A stretch of DNA of 64,000 nucleotides, taken from JANJTY01 sp038257155. GTDB lineage: Bacteria > Pseudomonadota > Gammaproteobacteria > Xanthomonadales > Xanthomonadaceae. The notes below the pieces were generated by a model that was not told the origin of the DNA, did not search any database, and saw nothing but the letters and a program-made list of their open reading frames with translations. The stretch covers positions 1 to 64,000 of the forward strand of contig JBBSJP010000011.1 of the NCBI GenBank assembly GCA_038257155.1, written 5' to 3'. Numbering within the stretch: position 1 is the first letter of the stretch; each line of letters opens with the position of its first letter. Shown one piece after another: positions 56,355 to 64,000 of the stretch. Made by a program: the position numbers and the translations under genes.

Positions 56355-58556
56355 ATGAAACCCAGCACCCTGAGCCTTGCCATCATCGTGGCCCTGGCCT
56401 GCTCCGCGCCCCTGATGGCGCAGGATGAAGCATCAACCGATGATGAAGGCAGCGAGGCCACGCGCCTTGAAAGCATCACGGTTTCAGCGCGTCGACGCGA
56501 GGAGACCCTGCAGGATGTACCGATCGCAGTCACCGCATTCACTCCCGAAGCGATCGACAAACTCAATGTGCGCGATATCAGCGACCTGGGTCCGCAGGTG
56601 CCGAACCTGACGATCTATGCGGCGCGAGGCTCAAGCAGCACGGTGACCGCCTATATCCGCGGTATCGGGCAGTCCGACCCGCTTTGGGGCGTCGACCCGG
56701 GAGTCGGAATCTACCTCGACGACGTCTACATCGCGCGTCCGCAGGGCGCCCTTCTCGATGTGTTCGATGTCGGCCGGGTGGAGGTGCTGCGCGGGCCGCA
56801 GGGAACGCTGTACGGCAAGAACACCATAGGCGGAGCCATCAAGTACATTTCGCGCGAACTGCCGTCCGACATGGAAGGCTCAGCCAAGCTGACCCTCGGC
56901 ACCGATGCCCAGGTCGACGTGCACGGTGCGCTCGGTGGCAGCAACGAAGAGGGCACCTTCCGTATCCGCGGCGCCTTTGCCTCGCTCAATCGCGAAGGCT
57001 ATGGCCAGAACCTTGTCAGTGGCGAGGACGTCAGCAACAAGAAGGTCAATGCCGCCAGGCTGGCCTTCGGCTTCTTTCCCAACGATTCCTTCGATCTGCG
57101 CTTCGCCTTCGATGCGATGGGCGATGGCTCGGGCGTGCGTGGCGCCCAGATGCTGGCGCCCAACTCGCGGCAGCCGATCTTCTTCCCGACCACCGAGGTT
57201 TATCAGCCGCTGCCGAGCCGCTACGACGTGCGCAACGGCATGCCGAACATCAACGACACCGAAATGAATGGTGCGTCGATGACGGCTACCTGGCGCCCGA
57301 ACGACAACTGGATCATCAAGTCGATCACTGCCAAGCGCGAGTCCGACACCGAAACCAATATCGATTTCGACACCCTGCCACTGCCGATCGCCGACGTGAA
57401 GGCGTTCTACAGCGACGACCAGTTCAGCCAGGAACTGCAGGCCAACTACGACGGTGGTGGGGCCTTGCGCGGCGTTGCCGGCGTCTACTACTTCGATGGC
57501 GAAGCCGGCGGCCAGGTGCTGAACAACTTCTTCGGACTGCTGTTCGGTGACACCCAGGGAGTGGTGGACACCGACAGCACGGCGCTCTACTTTGATGGAA
57601 CCTACGAACTGAACCAGAGTTGGAGCATCAGCGGCGGCCTGCGCTACACACGCGAGAAGAAGACCGCTGACGTGCTCAATCGGGGCTATTCCGATGGTAC
57701 GTACTCGACACCGATCAGCGTAGCGGCAGACTTCACCGATTCGGTGACCTTCACCAACCTGTCGCCGAAACTGTCGGTGGACTGGAACGTCAGCGAAGAC
57801 ACCCTGCTGTACGCCTCGTTCTCGCGTGGCTTCAAGTCGGGCGGCTTCAACATCCGTGCCAATGCCGTGGCCGTGCCTAGCTCGGCGCGTCCTTTCGACG
57901 ACGAGCAGGTCGACAGCATCGAAATCGGCAGCAAGATGGCCTTCCTCGACCAGCGTGCCTTCCTCAACCTGGCTTACTTCAACAACCGCTACAAGGACAT
58001 CCAGCTGTCCGTGTTCACCAGTTTCGAGGGTCCGGACGGAACCCCGCAGTTCTTCGGCGACTTCACCAACGCCGGCAAGGGCAAGGCCCAGGGTATCGAG
58101 CTTGAATACCAGTTCCGGCCGACCGCCAGCTGGTATTTCAGCGGCAATCTGGCCTGGCTGGATACCAAGTACGACGAGTTCATCAGTGGTGGCGTAAACG
58201 TCGCGCAGGATCAGAAATTCACCAACGCGCCGGAGTTCTCCGGTGCGGTCAACGCCGAATACCTGCATGACCTGGGCAATGGCGGCGACCTGAGCTTCCG
58301 CGTGGGCTACAGCTACCAGAGCTCGGTGATCCCCACCACCGATCTCAGCACCGCCATCGAGCAGCCCGGTTACGGCCTGGTCAATGCGGGCATCATCTGG
58401 AGCACGGGTCGCAGCTGGACGTTCGCACTGCAAGGTTCCAACCTGACCGACAAGGAATATCGCACCACCGGCTACAACATTCCGGCGCTGGGTATCCTCA
58501 CCGGCTTCTACGGCGCGCCGCGCACCGTGAGTGTGTCGGCACGCTTCGACTTCTGA
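56355..58556 (+). CDS. TonB-dependent outer-membrane receptor
   Basis: A 733-residue 22-stranded barrel receptor that imports a large or scarce nutrient using TonB energy. Signal peptide 'MKPSTLSLAIIVALACSAPLMAQD'; TonB-box region 'LESITVSARRREETLQDVPIAVTAF'; plug domain (about 50–165) with 'GVGIYLDDVYIARPQGALLDVFDVGRVEVLRGPQGTLYGKNTIGGAI'; barrel ending in aromatic 'SVSARFDF'. The style is that of the large IroN/CirA-like receptors abundant in Xanthomonadales and sphingomonads. The good SD GGAAGGGGGAG precedes the start. The ligand is unknown; the divergent GntP permease may handle the same compound after uptake (inference). Confidence 0.95.
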   Translation: MKPSTLSLAIIVALACSAPLMAQDEASTDDEGSEATRLESITVSARRREETLQDVPIAVTAFTPEAIDKLNVRDISDLGPQVPNLTIYAARGSSSTVTAYIRGIGQSDPLWGVDPGVGIYLDDVYIARPQGALLDVFDVGRVEVLRGPQGTLYGKNTIGGAIKYISRELPSDMEGSAKLTLGTDAQVDVHGALGGSNEEGTFRIRGAFASLNREGYGQNLVSGEDVSNKKVNAARLAFGFFPNDSFDLRFAFDAMGDGSGVRGAQMLAPNSRQPIFFPTTEVYQPLPSRYDVRNGMPNINDTEMNGASMTATWRPNDNWIIKSITAKRESDTETNIDFDTLPLPIADVKAFYSDDQFSQELQANYDGGGALRGVAGVYYFDGEAGGQVLNNFFGLLFGDTQGVVDTDSTALYFDGTYELNQSWSISGGLRYTREKKTADVLNRGYSDGTYSTPISVAADFTDSVTFTNLSPKLSVDWNVSEDTLLYASFSRGFKSGGFNIRANAVAVPSSARPFDDEQVDSIEIGSKMAFLDQRAFLNLAYFNNRYKDIQLSVFTSFEGPDGTPQFFGDFTNAGKGKAQGIELEYQFRPTASWYFSGNLAWLDTKYDEFISGGVNVAQDQKFTNAPEFSGAVNAEYLHDLGNGGDLSFRVGYSYQSSVIPTTDLSTAIEQPGYGLVNAGIIWSTGRSWTFALQGSNLTDKEYRTTGYNIPALGILTGFYGAPRTVSVSARFDF

Positions 58557-58572
58557 TAACAAGATCTCTCCA

Positions 58573-59616
58573 ATGGCTCTGCCATCTTGTGGGGCCGCGA
58601 AAGCGGCCCCGATTTTTCTACTGCTGGGCCTGGTTGGCTGCGGAGCCGGCGACACGCATCCTGCTTTGCCAGGCATGCGCCTCGACCCACAGCGAGTTGC
58701 AGTAGCAGGCATTTCGTCCGGCGCCTACATGGCCACCCAGACCCATCTTGCCTGGTCAGACCGGCTGACCGGCGCCGCGCTGATAGCCGGCGGGCCGTAT
58801 GGCTGCGCGCAGGGTTCGCTGGAACAGGCGCTCGGGCCGTGCATCAAGGCCAACCCGACTGCGCCTGATGTTGCGATGCTGTCGGCGCTAGCGACCGAAC
58901 GGGCGTTGGCTGGCGACATCGCACCGCTCGATAACCTCGCGCAGGACCGCATCTTGATCCTGCACGGCAAACTCGATCTGACCGTGGCGGAGGCGGTTGC
59001 CAGCGCATCTGCCGATTTGTATCGCGGCTTGGTGGCTGGATCGGGAGGAGACCCGCTGCAGCAGGTGATCTGGGAAGGCGAGCGTGAGTTTGGCCATCTC
59101 GTGCCCACGCAGTCCAGCGGTGGCAACTGCCTTGCCTCGGAGCCGCCATACCTTGGTCGCTGCGGTTTCGATGCTGCGGAACTCGTGTTTGCCACGCTGT
59201 TCGGCGATTCGAGGCGAGCGCCGCAGCCGCAGGCCGCATCGCAGCCTGCACCTTTCAACCAGAATCGCTATCGCCCGGATGGTTCGGATGCCTATCTGGC
59301 CGATACCGGATTCGTCTATGTACCGCCGCGCTGCGCTGCAGGCGAGACTTGCGGTCTGTTGATCGCCTTTCATGGCTGCGAGCAGAACGCCGATGCAGTC
59401 GGTGATGCGTTCGTGCGCGACGCCGGTTTCAACCGCTGGGCCGATGCGTTTGACGTGGTGGTGCTGTACCCGCAGACACGCTCCAGTTTCGTGCCGCTCA
59501 ATCCCAAGGCCTGTTGGGATTGGTGGGGATTCTCCGGCGCCGACTACGACACCCGTGGCGGCCTGCAGCAGCGCTGGTTGATGGCAGCGCTGGAGGCGCT
59601 GTCGAGCGGTGCCTGA
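58573..59616 (+). CDS. PHB-depolymerase-like esterase, probable lipoprotein
   Basis: Alpha/beta hydrolase of 347 residues related to extracellular short-chain poly(3-hydroxybutyrate) depolymerases. Lipobox 'LLLGLVGC' near residue 23; nucleophile elbow 'VAVAGISSGAYMATQ'; candidate acid in 'ILHGKLDLTV'; and 'LIAFHGCEQNADAVGDAFVRDAGFNRWADAFDVVVLYPQ', then 'ACWDWWGFSGADYDTRGGLQ', both typical of the family. ATG 58573 has no SD, and a complete terminator hairpin (58591–58617) lies within codons 7–15. The real start may differ, or expression may be attenuated. The product would act in the periplasm or outer membrane, feeding hydroxybutyrate or other ester monomers inward. Confidence 0.8.
   Translation: MALPSCGAAKAAPIFLLLGLVGCGAGDTHPALPGMRLDPQRVAVAGISSGAYMATQTHLAWSDRLTGAALIAGGPYGCAQGSLEQALGPCIKANPTAPDVAMLSALATERALAGDIAPLDNLAQDRILILHGKLDLTVAEAVASASADLYRGLVAGSGGDPLQQVIWEGEREFGHLVPTQSSGGNCLASEPPYLGRCGFDAAELVFATLFGDSRRAPQPQAASQPAPFNQNRYRPDGSDAYLADTGFVYVPPRCAAGETCGLLIAFHGCEQNADAVGDAFVRDAGFNRWADAFDVVVLYPQTRSSFVPLNPKACWDWWGFSGADYDTRGGLQQRWLMAALEALSSGA
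58591..58617 (+). terminator. terminator of the TonB-receptor gene, inside the next ORF's 5' end
   Basis: GGGGCCGC-gaaa-GCGGCCCC-GATTTTT: a perfect 8-bp GC stem, GNRA tetraloop and T-run, 35 nt past the receptor stop and overlapping the predicted signal-peptide codons of the esterase gene. Confidence 0.88.
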
Positions 59617-59646
59617 TGCAGCGAATCGGGTAGAGTCGCAGCGGTC

Positions 59647-62600
59647 ATGCTTTCGCATCTGCTCGTGGTTCTGGCCGGCCTGCTGTGGCTGGGCCTGCTG
59701 TTTGGTGCCGCTTTGCTTGGCGAGCGTCACGCTGCGCGGCTGTCCCGCGTATGGCCCGCGATCTATGCGCTATCGCTGGCGGTGTACTGCACTTCCTGGA
59801 CCTTCTACGGCACAGTCACCCAGGCGGCACGCTCGGGCTGGCCTATCCCCCCGACCTTCGTCGGCACAATCCTGCTCTATGCCTTCGGCTTCGCGCTGCT
59901 GCTGAAAGTGGTTCGCCTGGCGCGCGAACAGAATGCCACCTCGCTGGCCGACCTGATCGCCAGCCGTCTTGGCAAGGACTCCTGGCTGGCAGCGGTAGTC
60001 ACTGCAGTGGCCGTGTTCGGCATGATTCCCTACCTCGCGCTGCAACTCAAAGCGGTCGCGATGAGTTACGGGCTGCTGACGCGTGCCTCGGAACTCACAC
60101 CACCGCCCTGGCAGGACAGCGCATTGTGGGTCGCCCTGGCGATGGCGGTGTTTGCCATGCTGTTTGGCACCCGCCAGGCATCCGCGCTGGAACACAACCG
60201 CGGGTTGGTGTTGGCGATGGCGTTCGAGTCCTTGCTCAAACTTGGCGCGATGCTGGCGCTGGGGGTGTTCGTCTGGTTCGGCCTGAGCCTGCCTGAAGCA
60301 CTACCCGTACCGCCGCCGCAGCCGCGCGACGTGGAGGGCTTTGCCCCCTTGGTCTTGCTCGGCGCGCTGGCGATGTTTGTACTGCCGCACCAGTTCCATG
60401 TCGGCGTGATCGAGTGCCGCGAGACCGGCCACCTGCGCACCGCGCGCTGGCTGTTTCCGCTCTACATGCTGTTGATCGCACTGCCGGTGCTGCCACTGGC
60501 GCGTGCCGGCGATGTGGTGCTGGCACCGATCGGTGTGCCTTCGGATCTCTATGTGCTGGCCCTGCCGCTGTCTCAAGGCCATGAAGCACTGGCCCTGCTG
60601 GCGTTTCTCGGCGGCCTGTCGGCGGCCACCGGCATGGTCATTCTGGCCACCCTGTCGCTCAGCCTGATGATCGGCAACCACTGGCTGACTCCGTTGCTGT
60701 TGCGCGGTGCCTGGAGTCGTGCAGGCGAAGGCGATCTGCGTCGCGCGGTGCTCAATCAGCGCCGCTTTGGCATCCTGGCTCTGGTGCTGGCTGCATGGGC
60801 CTACAGTCGCGCGATCGCGGGCAGCGATGCGCTTGCGGATATTGGTGCGGTGTCGTTCTCGGCGCTGGCGGTCCTGGCTCCGCCGCTGGCCTTTGCCATC
60901 TGGCGACCGCGCACCCCGCCGCGCGCGGTGCTGTGGGGACTGGTGGCGTCGGTATTTGTCTGGAGCTGGTTGCTGCTCGTGCCGCTGCTGATGCAAGCCG
61001 TGGGCAGCGCGCCGGACTGGTTGTCGCAGGGGCCGCTCGGTATGCGCTGGCTGGCGCCCGATTCAGCCATGGGGCTTACCGGCTGGAGCCGCCTCGCGCG
61101 CGCCCTGGTGCTGAGCCTTGCAGTAGGAACCAGCATTACGTTCTTGCTGGCAGCGCGTGGCGCAGGGCAGGTCCCGGGGCAGGCAGGCGTATTGGACAGG
61201 GCCAGCCTGCGCGCCCTGGCCGGCCGCTTTCTTGCCCCCGAGCGACTCGACAGCGTGCTGGGCGAGAGCACGCCCAGTGCGCCGGTCCCTGCCGATGCCG
61301 AGTCCCTGATCGAACGCGAACTCGCCGCGGTGCTTGGAGCGGCCTCGACCCGGCTGCTGCTGGACGCGGCACGGCGCGAACCGGGACGCGATCTGGATAC
61401 GGTTGCCAGCCTGGTGGATGAAGCGGCGCAGGCCTTCCGTTTCAACCAGCGCCTGCTGGAAGCGGCGCTGGAAAACATGAGTCAAGGCATCAGCGTGGTG
61501 GACGGCGAACTGCGTCTGGTTGCCTGGAATGCTCGCTATGCCGAGCTGTTCGGATTCCCATCCGAACTGCTCACGGTGGGGCGACCGGTGGCCGATCTGG
61601 CGCGTCATGCGATCCGCTGCGGCTTTGCGGGTCGACTGGATGAAGACGCTGCGATCGAACGACGTCTGGCTCATATGCGCGCGGGCACGCCGCATCTCTC
61701 CGAACGGCAGCTTGCCGACGGAAGCATCATCGAGATCCGCGGCAATCCCATGCCGGGCGGTGGCTTTGTTGCCACCTTCACCGACGTAACGGCCTTTCGG
61801 CGCGCCGAGGCCGAGCTCAAGCGGGTGGCCGAGTCCCTCGAGCAGCGCGTAGAGTCACGCACTGCCGAGCTGACTGCAGCCAAGGCCGAAGCCGAGCGTG
61901 CCAATCGTGCGAAGAGTCGATTCCTCGCTTCGGTTGGTCATGATCTGTTGCAACCGCTCAATGCTGCCCAGTTGTTTTCACACGCGCTCGGGCAGCAGCT
62001 GCGGCATGCCGAGTATCGTCCGGCGGTGGACAATATCCGAGGCGCCCTGGCCTCGGCCGAAGGCCTGATCGATGGACTGCTCGATATTTCCCGGCTGGAC
62101 GCCGGCGGCATGGTGCCGCAGGTCGAGGCCTTCGCGCTGCGCGGCTGGCTGGCACATCTTGCCGCCGAGTTTGGCGTGCTGGCGCGTGAAAAGGGCCTGC
62201 AGCTCGATGCCGTCGGGTGCTCTGCCTGGGTGCGCAGCGATGCGCAACTATTGCGCCGTGTGCTGCAGAACTTCCTGGCCAACGCAGTGCGATACACGCG
62301 CAGCGGTCGCGTCTTGCTGGGCTGCCGGCGTCGCGGGGCCCTGATCGAGATCGAGGTCTGGGATACCGGCCCGGGAATCCAGCCTGAGGATCAAGTCGCG
62401 ATCTTCGAGGAGTTTCGCCGATTGCAGCGTGGTGGTCAGGGCCTCGGTTTGGGGCTGTCCATCGCCGAGCGCATCGCCAGGCTGCTTGAGCACCCACTGC
62501 GCCTGCGTTCCGTGCCTGGACGCGGCACGGTGTTCTCCATCCTGGTGCCCGTGGCTCCGCCGGGAACGACCGCCAGCGCCGCCTTGCCTGAAGCACTGAT

Positions 62601-62970
62601 CGAGCAGGCCAGGTTGAAGGTGCTGGTGGTGGATAACGATGCCGATGTGCTGCGCGCCATGCAGGCCCTTCTGGAGGGCTGGGGCTGCGAAGTGTTGACG
62701 GCTGCCACGGCCTCCCAGGCCGAGCACTTCGTCCTGCACGAGTCTCCGGATCTGTGGCTGCTGGACTTCCATCTCGACGACAATGCGGTTGGCATCGACG
62801 TACTGGTGCGCCTGCGTTCCCTGGGCCAGGAGCGCCCCTGCATTTTCATCACGGCCGACCAGAGCGAAGCGGTGAGAAACGCGATCCTGTCGGCAGGGGC
62901 GCAAGTGCTCAACAAGCCTTTGAAGCCGCTCGCGCTGCGCTCGTTGATGCGTCGGCTTTGCGGGGATTGA
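59647..62970 (+). CDS. CrbS/MxtR-like solute-symporter/hybrid histidine kinase
   Basis: A 1107-residue sensor that fuses a transporter to a kinase. Residues 1–500 form an SSS/SLC5-type symporter module of about 13 TM helices ('YALSLAVYCTSWTFYGTVTQAARSGW', 'QNATSLADLIASRLGK'). Then come a linker, a PAS domain (about 600–710, 'ENMSQGISVVDGELRLVAWNARYAELFGF'), HisKA ('RFLASVGHDLLQPLNAAQLFSHALG', His at about 765), HATPase ('DTGPGIQPED', 'GQGLGLGLSI') and a C-terminal receiver with Asp at about 1040 ('LWLLDFHLDD'). CrbS-type sensors control acetate and short-chain fatty-acid use via CrbR. The putative regulator is encoded convergently next door. Confidence 0.9.
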   Translation: MLSHLLVVLAGLLWLGLLFGAALLGERHAARLSRVWPAIYALSLAVYCTSWTFYGTVTQAARSGWPIPPTFVGTILLYAFGFALLLKVVRLAREQNATSLADLIASRLGKDSWLAAVVTAVAVFGMIPYLALQLKAVAMSYGLLTRASELTPPPWQDSALWVALAMAVFAMLFGTRQASALEHNRGLVLAMAFESLLKLGAMLALGVFVWFGLSLPEALPVPPPQPRDVEGFAPLVLLGALAMFVLPHQFHVGVIECRETGHLRTARWLFPLYMLLIALPVLPLARAGDVVLAPIGVPSDLYVLALPLSQGHEALALLAFLGGLSAATGMVILATLSLSLMIGNHWLTPLLLRGAWSRAGEGDLRRAVLNQRRFGILALVLAAWAYSRAIAGSDALADIGAVSFSALAVLAPPLAFAIWRPRTPPRAVLWGLVASVFVWSWLLLVPLLMQAVGSAPDWLSQGPLGMRWLAPDSAMGLTGWSRLARALVLSLAVGTSITFLLAARGAGQVPGQAGVLDRASLRALAGRFLAPERLDSVLGESTPSAPVPADAESLIERELAAVLGAASTRLLLDAARREPGRDLDTVASLVDEAAQAFRFNQRLLEAALENMSQGISVVDGELRLVAWNARYAELFGFPSELLTVGRPVADLARHAIRCGFAGRLDEDAAIERRLAHMRAGTPHLSERQLADGSIIEIRGNPMPGGGFVATFTDVTAFRRAEAELKRVAESLEQRVESRTAELTAAKAEAERANRAKSRFLASVGHDLLQPLNAAQLFSHALGQQLRHAEYRPAVDNIRGALASAEGLIDGLLDISRLDAGGMVPQVEAFALRGWLAHLAAEFGVLAREKGLQLDAVGCSAWVRSDAQLLRRVLQNFLANAVRYTRSGRVLLGCRRRGALIEIEVWDTGPGIQPEDQVAIFEEFRRLQRGGQGLGLGLSIAERIARLLEHPLRLRSVPGRGTVFSILVPVAPPGTTASAALPEALIEQARLKVLVVDNDADVLRAMQALLEGWGCEVLTAATASQAEHFVLHESPDLWLLDFHLDDNAVGIDVLVRLRSLGQERPCIFITADQSEAVRNAILSAGAQVLNKPLKPLALRSLMRRLCGD

Positions 62971-62979
62971 GTGGGAGCT

Positions 62980-63017
62980 GGGAACGGGGAACGGGGCGTG
63001 GGGCGTGGGGCGTGGGG
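62980..63017. repeat. G-rich heptad repeats between convergent crbS- and crbR-like genes
   Basis: GGGAACG twice, then GGGCGTG three times, ending GGGG: 7-bp units of the same phase and partly the same sequence as the nuo repeats, but without the complementary C arm. Six G-tracts make it a quadruplex candidate. It abuts the stop codon of the minus-strand regulator (63019). Confidence 0.8.
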
Positions 63018-63018
63018 C

Positions 63019-63696
63019 TCAGGGTTCGGGGTCGTCTGCCACGCGGCGTGAGGGGTCGGCGAGTTCGAGTGAGCGCAGGAGTACTCCGGCCTGGGTTCGG
63101 TTGCGCACGCCGAGCCGCTCGAACAGCGCACTGAGATGGGCTTTGACGGTGCGCTCCGAGATGCCCAGCTGATCGGCAATCTGCTTGTTCAACAGTCCCT
63201 CGGCCACCATGCCCAGCACGCGACTCTGTTGTGGCGTCAGCGCATTCAGGCGCTGCGCCAGTTCCCGATCCTGCGGCGCGCCGCGCTGCGACTTGACCGC
63301 CAGTTGCAGCGCTGGCGGTACATAGGTCCTGGCTTCCAGCACCGTGCCAAGTGCGCGGGTGAGTTCGCTCAGATCGGCGCTTTTCAGCAGATAGCCCGAT
63401 GCGCCGAATTCGAGTGCGCGACGTATGGTCCGCGGATCTTCATGAGCCGAGATCATCGCCACGGCGACAGCGGGAAATTCACCTCGCAGCGAGGCAAGAC
63501 CCGCAAGGCCGTGGCTGCCCGGAAGATGCAGATCGAGGAGCACCAGATCGGTATCGGGGTGGGCATGGAGCTGCAGTCTCGCCGAGCCCAAGGAGTCGGC
63601 TTGGTCCAGACAGCAGTCGGGCAGCAGCTCACGTAGCGCCTGGGTCAGGGCCAACCGAAAAAGTGGGTGATCGTCGACGATCAGAAGGCGGCTCAT
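63019..63696 (-). CDS. CrbR/ErdR-like LuxR-family response regulator
   Basis: A 225-residue regulator convergent with the transporter-kinase. ATG 63696 begins 'MSRLLIVDDHPLFRLALTQALREL'. Phosphoacceptor Asp in 'TDLVLLDLHLPGSHG', Lys in 'ASGYLLKSADLSEL', LuxR HTH 'LTPQQSRVLGMVAEGLLNKQIADQLGISERTVKAHLSALFERLGVRNRTQAGVLL'. CrbR/ErdR regulators activate acetyl-CoA synthetase and related genes. The neighbouring hydroxybutyrate dehydrogenase gene ends 5 nt upstream on the same strand, so the two are probably co-transcribed and the regulator may control its own operon (inference). Confidence 0.88.
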   Translation of the reverse strand: MSRLLIVDDHPLFRLALTQALRELLPDCCLDQADSLGSARLQLHAHPDTDLVLLDLHLPGSHGLAGLASLRGEFPAVAVAMISAHEDPRTIRRALEFGASGYLLKSADLSELTRALGTVLEARTYVPPALQLAVKSQRGAPQDRELAQRLNALTPQQSRVLGMVAEGLLNKQIADQLGISERTVKAHLSALFERLGVRNRTQAGVLLRSLELADPSRRVADDPEP

Positions 63697-63701
63697 TCGA
63701 A

Positions 63702-64000
63702 CTACTGGACGGTCCAGCCTCCGTCCACCGTGATCGTTTGACCGGTGATGTTGCGTGCCGTCGGGCCAATCAGGAAACCGGTGATGCCTGCCAGTTCCTC
63801 GAAACTGATGAACACACCTTTCGGCATCGGCTTGAGCATGATCTCGCTCACTACCTGGGCTTCCGGAATACCGTGTTGCCTGGCCTGATCGGCAATCTGC
63901 TTCTCGACCAGCGGTGTGAGCACATAGGTCGGGCACACCGTATTGATGGTGATGTCGGTGTCTGCAGTTTCCAGCGCGATCACCTTGGAAAAACCCACCA
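63702..64000 (-). CDS. 3-hydroxybutyrate dehydrogenase (SDR family), 5' part beyond window
   Basis: The C-terminal part (about 99 residues) of a short-chain dehydrogenase; the frame is open to the window edge ('..VGFSKVIALETADTDITINTVCPTYVLTPLVEKQIADQARQHGI'). 'TPLVEKQI' and the end 'NITGQTITVDGGWTVQ' are characteristic of D-3-hydroxybutyrate dehydrogenases, which oxidise 3-hydroxybutyrate to acetoacetate. The active-site Y-x3-K lies outside the window. Association with a PHB-depolymerase-like esterase and CrbSR-like regulators supports this substrate over other SDR functions. Confidence 0.85.
   Translation of the reverse strand, partial: VGFSKVIALETADTDITINTVCPTYVLTPLVEKQIADQARQHGIPEAQVVSEIMLKPMPKGVFISFEELAGITGFLIGPTARNITGQTITVDGGWTVQ

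Overview
The window is GC-rich, gene-dense chromosome from a gammaproteobacterium, most likely a member of the Lysobacterales (Xanthomonadales) or a near relative. This is inferred from several features: the gene order initiator tRNA–rimP–nusA–infB–rbfA–truB–rpsO–pnp, divergent rne/rluC, a complete 14-gene nuo operon with separate nuoC and nuoD, a CrbS/CrbR-type two-component pair, secreted proteins with a C-terminal 'FxxGFE' tail, and several GTAG-headed REP repeats with a RAYT transposase. No phage, plasmid, CRISPR or classical defence locus is visible.

Layout. 1–5 kb: the end of a RAYT transposase with REP-like repeats, an unrecognised secreted protein, serS with a possible 23-codon upstream ORF, and tRNA-Ser(UGA) followed by a duplicated 66-bp palindromic terminator module. 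5–13 kb: a GacA-like regulator, a DUF2785 protein, rne, rluC, a pterin dehydratase and nfuA. 13–24 kb: two small c-type cytochromes, an RND efflux operon (adaptor plus two permeases), and a DesK/DesR-like sensor/regulator pair beside a membrane protein. 24–30 kb: a frameshifted secreted-protein gene, a REP pair, the agmatine-to-putrescine genes aguA/aguB with a TraB-family membrane protein, and rpmJ. 30–45.6 kb: nuoA–nuoN. Its intergenic gaps are unusual: two hold 7-bp tandem-repeat hairpins (nuoD–E and nuoF–G) and one holds a 222-bp MITE-like element (nuoL–M). 45.6–54.7 kb: the initiator tRNA, then the translation and RNA-processing operon from rimP to pnp. 54.8–64 kb: REP cluster, GntP-type permease divergent from a TonB-dependent receptor, a PHB-depolymerase-like lipoprotein, the CrbS-like transporter/histidine kinase, the convergent CrbR-like regulator, and the end of a 3-hydroxybutyrate dehydrogenase gene.

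How the genes work together. Most of the window is core physiology: respiratory complex I, tRNA charging and processing, ribosome assembly, RNA decay (RNase E and PNPase, the two main degradosome enzymes), Fe–S delivery and polyamine synthesis. The last 6 kb looks like a catabolic sensory unit for short-chain fatty acids and hydroxybutyrate. The unusual material lies mostly between the genes: REP families that share a GTAGG head, G/C heptad minisatellites inside the nuo operon, a terminator palindrome that includes the tRNA-Ser acceptor strand, and a terminator that sits inside the 5' end of the next gene. No computation or database search was run. Family names rest on motif recognition, and start codons were chosen by family length, signal peptides and Shine-Dalgarno (SD) sequences.
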